Shown here in pieces: positions 5,023 to 7,641 of a DNA stretch of 7,641 nt. The notes beneath the pieces were generated by a model. The model was not told the origin of the DNA and searched no databases. It saw only the letters and a program-made list of their open reading frames with translations. Each line of letters starts with the position of its first letter. Within the stretch, counting starts at the first letter, position 1. This DNA is from Clostridiales bacterium UBA1775 (GTDB lineage Bacteria > Bacillota > Clostridia > Monoglobales > Firm-18), in NCBI GenBank assembly GCA_002314595.1, contig DCGP01000002.1, forward strand, positions 207-7,847, read 5' to 3'. Position numbers and translations under genes: made by a program.

Positions 5023-6306
5023 ATGGACAAACTAAAAATAATAATTATTGGTGCCGGAAACCGTGGACGCGGATATTCCGAAAGAATGAAGGAACAAGAG
5101 GAGTGCTATGAGGTTGTTGGTGTAGCAGACCCTAACGAAGATAGAAGAAATTATATTAAAAGGTTACACAATATTCCTGAGGAACATTGTGTAGAAACCT
5201 GGGACGAAATTTTTGCAATGCCTAAATTTGCAGATGTTGTAGTTATTGCAACTATGGATAGATTACATACAGAACCGGCAATTAAGGCTATGAATGCAGG
5301 CTATGATGTTCTAATTGAAAAACCAACATCAGTTAATCCTGAAGAATGTGCCGAAATATTAAGGTGTGCTAAAAAGAATAACACAAAAGCGATGGTTTGC
5401 CACACTTGCCATGGTATGCCATTTTACAGAACTATGAAAAGAATGATTACAAATGGCAAACTTGGGGATATTATAAGCATAAATTGTACTGAATGTGTAG
5501 GCAATGTTCATCAAAGTCACAGCTATGTAAGAGGTAATTGGAGTGTTGAAAAGGATAGCTCTTGTATGTTGCTTGCTAAATGTTGCCATGAGGTTGACTT
5601 AATTCAATGGCTTATGGGCAAAAAATGCGAAAAGGTGCAATCCTTTGGCTCATTAACCTATTTTACAAAGAAAAACAAGCCTGAGGGTGCTCCAAGCAGA
5701 TGCACAGATGGTTGCAAATATGCAGATACTTGCCCGTATAACTGTATTAAATTATATTATGACAAAAAGGACAATTGGTGGTTTAGAAACACTTGCACAA
5801 AGCTTACAAGCCCTACTGATGAAGATGTTATGAAGGCTTTAAAGGAAGGCCCATACGGCAGATGTGTATTTGATTGTGATAATGATGTTGTTGACCATCA
5901 AGTTGTTAACTTTGAATTTGATGACAAATCAACTGCTTCACTTACAATGTGTGCCTTTACAAAGGGTGGAGGCAGCAGAATTCACATTATGGGCACAAAG
6001 GGTGAGATTTTTGGTTTCTATGATAAGAGAGAGTTTGAATACTATGACTTTGAAACTGAAAAAACAGAGATTATCAAACCTTTTGAAATGGAAGAGTTTA
6101 AGGGGTTTGAAAAGGACCATCACGAAGGTGCAGACACAGGTACTGTAAAGGAATTTTACAAGTTTATCAAAGGCACAAGTGAGGATATGGAAGGCAACAG
6201 TGTAGAAACTGCAACTAAAAATCATTTGCTTGTATTTGCGGCAGAGCAGTCAAGGCATACAGGCAAAATAGTTGATGTAGAAGAATTTTTGAGAAAATTT
6301 ATCTAA
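5023..6306 (+). CDS. Gfo/Idh/MocA-family NAD(P)-dependent oxidoreductase with a Cys-rich insert
   Basis: Cytosolic NAD(P)-binding protein of the sugar dehydrogenase/isomerase superfamily, 427 residues (many relatives are about 330-400). ATG 5023 lies 8 bases after AAGGAGG (5008-5014). The Rossmann fold starts at once: IIIIGAGNRGRG (6-17), acidic end of the second strand at VVGVADPN (31-38), VVIATMDRLH (73-82), then the family hallmark EKPTS (99-103). The catalytic-region helix is CCHEVDLIQWLMG (187-199), with His189 and Asp192 in the usual place for the HxxD motif. Unusual: an insert at about 216-290 with Cys227, 231, 237, 241, 258, 281 and 285 (C-x3-C-x5-C-x3-C core) and WW at 252-253, which could bind zinc or an iron-sulfur cluster. 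The C-terminal half has GTKGEIFGF (324-332) and ends cleanly. It sits upstream of nagB and a ROK kinase, suggesting an amino-sugar-related substrate. The exact reaction (dehydrogenation, epimerisation, or the NAD-dependent hydrolysis of GH109-like relatives) cannot be decided. Confidence 0.88.
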   Translation: MDKLKIIIIGAGNRGRGYSERMKEQEECYEVVGVADPNEDRRNYIKRLHNIPEEHCVETWDEIFAMPKFADVVVIATMDRLHTEPAIKAMNAGYDVLIEKPTSVNPEECAEILRCAKKNNTKAMVCHTCHGMPFYRTMKRMITNGKLGDIISINCTECVGNVHQSHSYVRGNWSVEKDSSCMLLAKCCHEVDLIQWLMGKKCEKVQSFGSLTYFTKKNKPEGAPSRCTDGCKYADTCPYNCIKLYYDKKDNWWFRNTCTKLTSPTDEDVMKALKEGPYGRCVFDCDNDVVDHQVVNFEFDDKSTASLTMCAFTKGGGSRIHIMGTKGEIFGFYDKREFEYYDFETEKTEIIKPFEMEEFKGFEKDHHEGADTGTVKEFYKFIKGTSEDMEGNSVETATKNHLLVFAAEQSRHTGKIVDVEEFLRKFI

Positions 6307-6311
6307 AAATA

Positions 6312-6339
6312 TTGCAAAATTATATATGTGTGTTATAAT
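6312..6339 (+). promoter_or_regulatory. Extended -10 promoter before nagB
   Basis: TTGCAA (6312-6317), 16-bp spacer, TATAAT (6334-6339) preceded by TGT at 6331-6333, i.e. an extended -10 (TGnTATAAT). A second TATAAT lies at 6345-6350. No terminator is visible between the oxidoreductase stop and here, so nagB may be reached both by read-through and from this promoter. Confidence 0.6.
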
Positions 6340-6374
6340 GATTGTATAATCTTATAATTTTAGGAGGAGCGCAA

Positions 6375-7100
6375 ATGAAAGTAATCGTAAAAAACACATA
6401 TGAGGAAGTATCTATGGAGGCTGCAAAAATATTTGCAGAAGTTATTAAGGCAAAACCTAACGGGGTTTTAGGACTTGCAACGGGTTCAACACCAATCGGT
6501 ATGTATTCTGCTTTGGCAGAGATGAATAAAAAAGGTGAAATTGACTTTGCTAATATAAAGTCATACAATCTTGACGAATATTATCCAATTGAACCAACTA
6601 ACGACCAAAGTTATAGATATTTTATGAATGAAAACCTATTTTCAAAGGTAAATATTGATATTAACAACACTCACGTTCTTAATGGTCTTACAAAGGACCC
6701 TGAAAAAGAATGTGCAGACTATGAAAAGGCAATTGAACAGGCAGGCGGCATCGATATTCAAGTATTAGGTATCGGTCAAAACGGACATATTGCGTTTAAT
6801 GAACCTGCTGAAAAGCTTGACGCTTATACACATCTTACAGGACTAACAGAAAACACAATTAAAGCAAATTCAAGATTTTTTGCAACAGAGGACGACGTAC
6901 CAAAGCAAGCACTTACAACAGGTATTGGTACAATTATGAAGTCAAGAAAAATCGTTATCATAGCAACAGGTTCAGCTAAAAAGAACGCAGTTGCAGAGCT
7001 TTTAAGCGGTAAGATTTTTACTTCAAATCCATCTACAATTTTAAATGCGCATCCTGACGTAACACTAATTTGCGACAAGGAAGCATGCCCAAATGCATAA
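6375..7100 (+). CDS. nagB: Glucosamine-6-phosphate deaminase
   Basis: Converts glucosamine-6-phosphate to fructose-6-phosphate and ammonia in the cytosol, the step that brings amino sugars into glycolysis. ATG 6375 lies 7 bases after AGGAGG (6362-6367); an in-frame TTG at 6342 lies before the RBS and is rejected. The product has 241 residues, a normal length for the short Gram-positive NagB form. Signatures in order: phosphate-binding LGLATGSTP (32-40), SYNLDEYY with Asp67 (the catalytic proton-shuttling Asp of the family), and LGIGQNGHIAFNEP (131-144) with His138 and Glu143. E. coli NagB has Asp where this protein has Asn136; as I recall Asn is usual in Bacillota enzymes, so activity is not in doubt. 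Next come LTTGIGTIM (180-188), IATGSAKKNAV and TILNAHPDVTLICDKEA. It lacks the C-terminal extension of the longer allosteric enzymes. Its stop overlaps the start of the kinase gene by 8 bases. No nagA is in the window. Confidence 0.96.
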   Translation: MKVIVKNTYEEVSMEAAKIFAEVIKAKPNGVLGLATGSTPIGMYSALAEMNKKGEIDFANIKSYNLDEYYPIEPTNDQSYRYFMNENLFSKVNIDINNTHVLNGLTKDPEKECADYEKAIEQAGGIDIQVLGIGQNGHIAFNEPAEKLDAYTHLTGLTENTIKANSRFFATEDDVPKQALTTGIGTIMKSRKIVIIATGSAKKNAVAELLSGKIFTSNPSTILNAHPDVTLICDKEACPNA

Positions 7101-7641
7101 AACTACTTACAGACTTGGTATAGATGTAGGCGGTACGGATACAAAATTTGGCATTGTAGATGACTGTGGAAATATTGTGTTTAAAGAAAAACGTCCTACA
7201 TGTAAAGAAAGTACAGAAAGTTTTGTTAGTAATTTAGTATCAGAATATGAAAGAATATCCAAGGAATATCCTATCGGATTTGTTGGCATAGGTGTACCCG
7301 GCACGGTAATTGATGATGTTGTTGATGCATCTAATGTTCCTTTGCCAAATGTTAATCTAAAAGAGATGTTGGAGGGTAGGATAAAAGTACCTTTCAAAAT
7401 TGAAAATGATGCAAACTGTGCAGCACTTGGTGAGGCATTGGTGGGCTCAGGAAAAAATGTTAAAAATATGATAATGATAACCTTAGGCACAGGCATCGGT
7501 GGTGGTATTGTTATTGATAACAAAATATACCATGGCAGAGGTGGTGCAGGTGAGGTAGGTCATATTTGCATAGAGGTAAACGGCAGGCAATGCGCTTGTG
7601 GATTTAAAGGCTGTTGGGAGCAGTATGGCTCTGCAAAGGCA
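7093..7641 (+). CDS. ROK-family sugar kinase (3' end outside window)
   Basis: ATP-dependent sugar kinase of the ROK (repressor, ORF, kinase) family; with nagB it would phosphorylate a sugar such as N-acetylglucosamine, glucosamine, N-acetylmannosamine or glucose. ATG 7093 overlaps the end of nagB by 8 bases, with AAGGAA at 7077-7082 ten bases upstream, so translation is coupled. 183 residues are visible of a family usually about 290-320. Seen: ATP-binding LGIDVGGTDTKFG (8-20), GVGVPG-like GIGVPG (65-70), sugar-binding and catalytic IENDANCAALGE (103-114) with Asp106 as the expected base, GTGIGGG (132-138), and the ROK zinc motif GHICIE followed by CACGFKGCWEQYGS, with His157, Cys167, Cys169 and Cys174 as ligands. 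There is no N-terminal helix-turn-helix, so this is a kinase and not a NagC/XylR-type repressor. Substrate is not decidable from this part. It is complete and intact as far as the window goes. Confidence 0.93.
   Translation, partial: MHKTTYRLGIDVGGTDTKFGIVDDCGNIVFKEKRPTCKESTESFVSNLVSEYERISKEYPIGFVGIGVPGTVIDDVVDASNVPLPNVNLKEMLEGRIKVPFKIENDANCAALGEALVGSGKNVKNMIMITLGTGIGGGIVIDNKIYHGRGGAGEVGHICIEVNGRQCACGFKGCWEQYGSAKA

Noticed and set aside
6342..6374. TTG start for NagB, 11 codons earlier
   Set aside because: The added residues (MYNLIILGGAQ) come from reading through the -10 region and the RBS; the ATG at 6375 is correctly spaced and matches the family's start.
6306..6374. Riboswitch or glmS-like ribozyme before nagB
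   Set aside because: The gap is only 68 bases, mostly promoter, and too short for a known aptamer.
6768..6812. Apparent loss of a catalytic Asp in NagB (QNGHIAFNEP instead of DGHIAFNEP)
   Set aside because: As far as I recall, Asn at this position is usual in Bacillota NagB; His138, Glu143 and Asp67 are kept.
7107..7523. Long minus-strand open frame opposite the ROK kinase
   Set aside because: It is the antisense of a clear ROK coding sequence with all motifs; no RBS or recognisable motif of its own.

Overview
The window looks like a chromosomal stretch of a low-G+C, Gram-positive (Bacillota, probably gut Clostridia) genome. The grounds are the AT-rich sequence, strong AGGAGG ribosome binding sites, consensus-like sigma-A promoters with 16-17 bp spacers, intrinsic terminators with T-tracts, TAA stops on every complete host gene, and a Clostridia-like EF-Tu C-terminus. 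No species is assigned. All supported genes lie on the + strand.

Layout: (1) 2-187 is the 3' end of tuf (EF-Tu), closed by a strong hairpin terminator at 220-254. (2) About 270-2688 is a decayed, 5'-truncated remnant of a very large phage or conjugative-element protein of the MuF/'polyvalent protein' type. The frame opens within about 15 bases of the tuf terminator, with no start codon or RBS. It is broken by two apparent one-base losses in A-runs (570-575 and 772-778) and by a TAG replacing the Trp of an FGDW motif (1696-1698). It carries two LPD3-like modules and two internal direct repeats. A second, protein-like reading frame is embedded at 2315-2530, with a diverged relative at about 1320-1438. 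The remnant ends in a terminator-like hairpin at 2675-2710, whose descending arm overlaps the -35 box of the next operon.

(3) 2763-4906 is a two-gene two-component system: a seven-helix membrane histidine kinase, then a NarL/LuxR-type response regulator 2 bp downstream. It has its own promoter (2702-2730) and terminator (4925-4960). (4) 5023-7641 is a carbohydrate, probably amino-sugar, block. It holds a Cys-rich Gfo/Idh/MocA dehydrogenase-family protein, glucosamine-6-phosphate deaminase (NagB), and a ROK-family sugar kinase that overlaps nagB by 8 bp and runs off the window. Promoters lie before the oxidoreductase and before nagB.

Functionally, the ROK kinase and NagB can be read as a phosphorylation/deamination route feeding amino sugars into fructose-6-phosphate. 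The oxidoreductase may modify a related sugar upstream of that route, and the two-component system could sense a cell-surface or sugar signal. Both of these last links are inference from adjacency. The most unusual part is the orphan polyvalent-protein fragment, with its repeat-bounded modules and dual-frame coding; no complete new system is visible.
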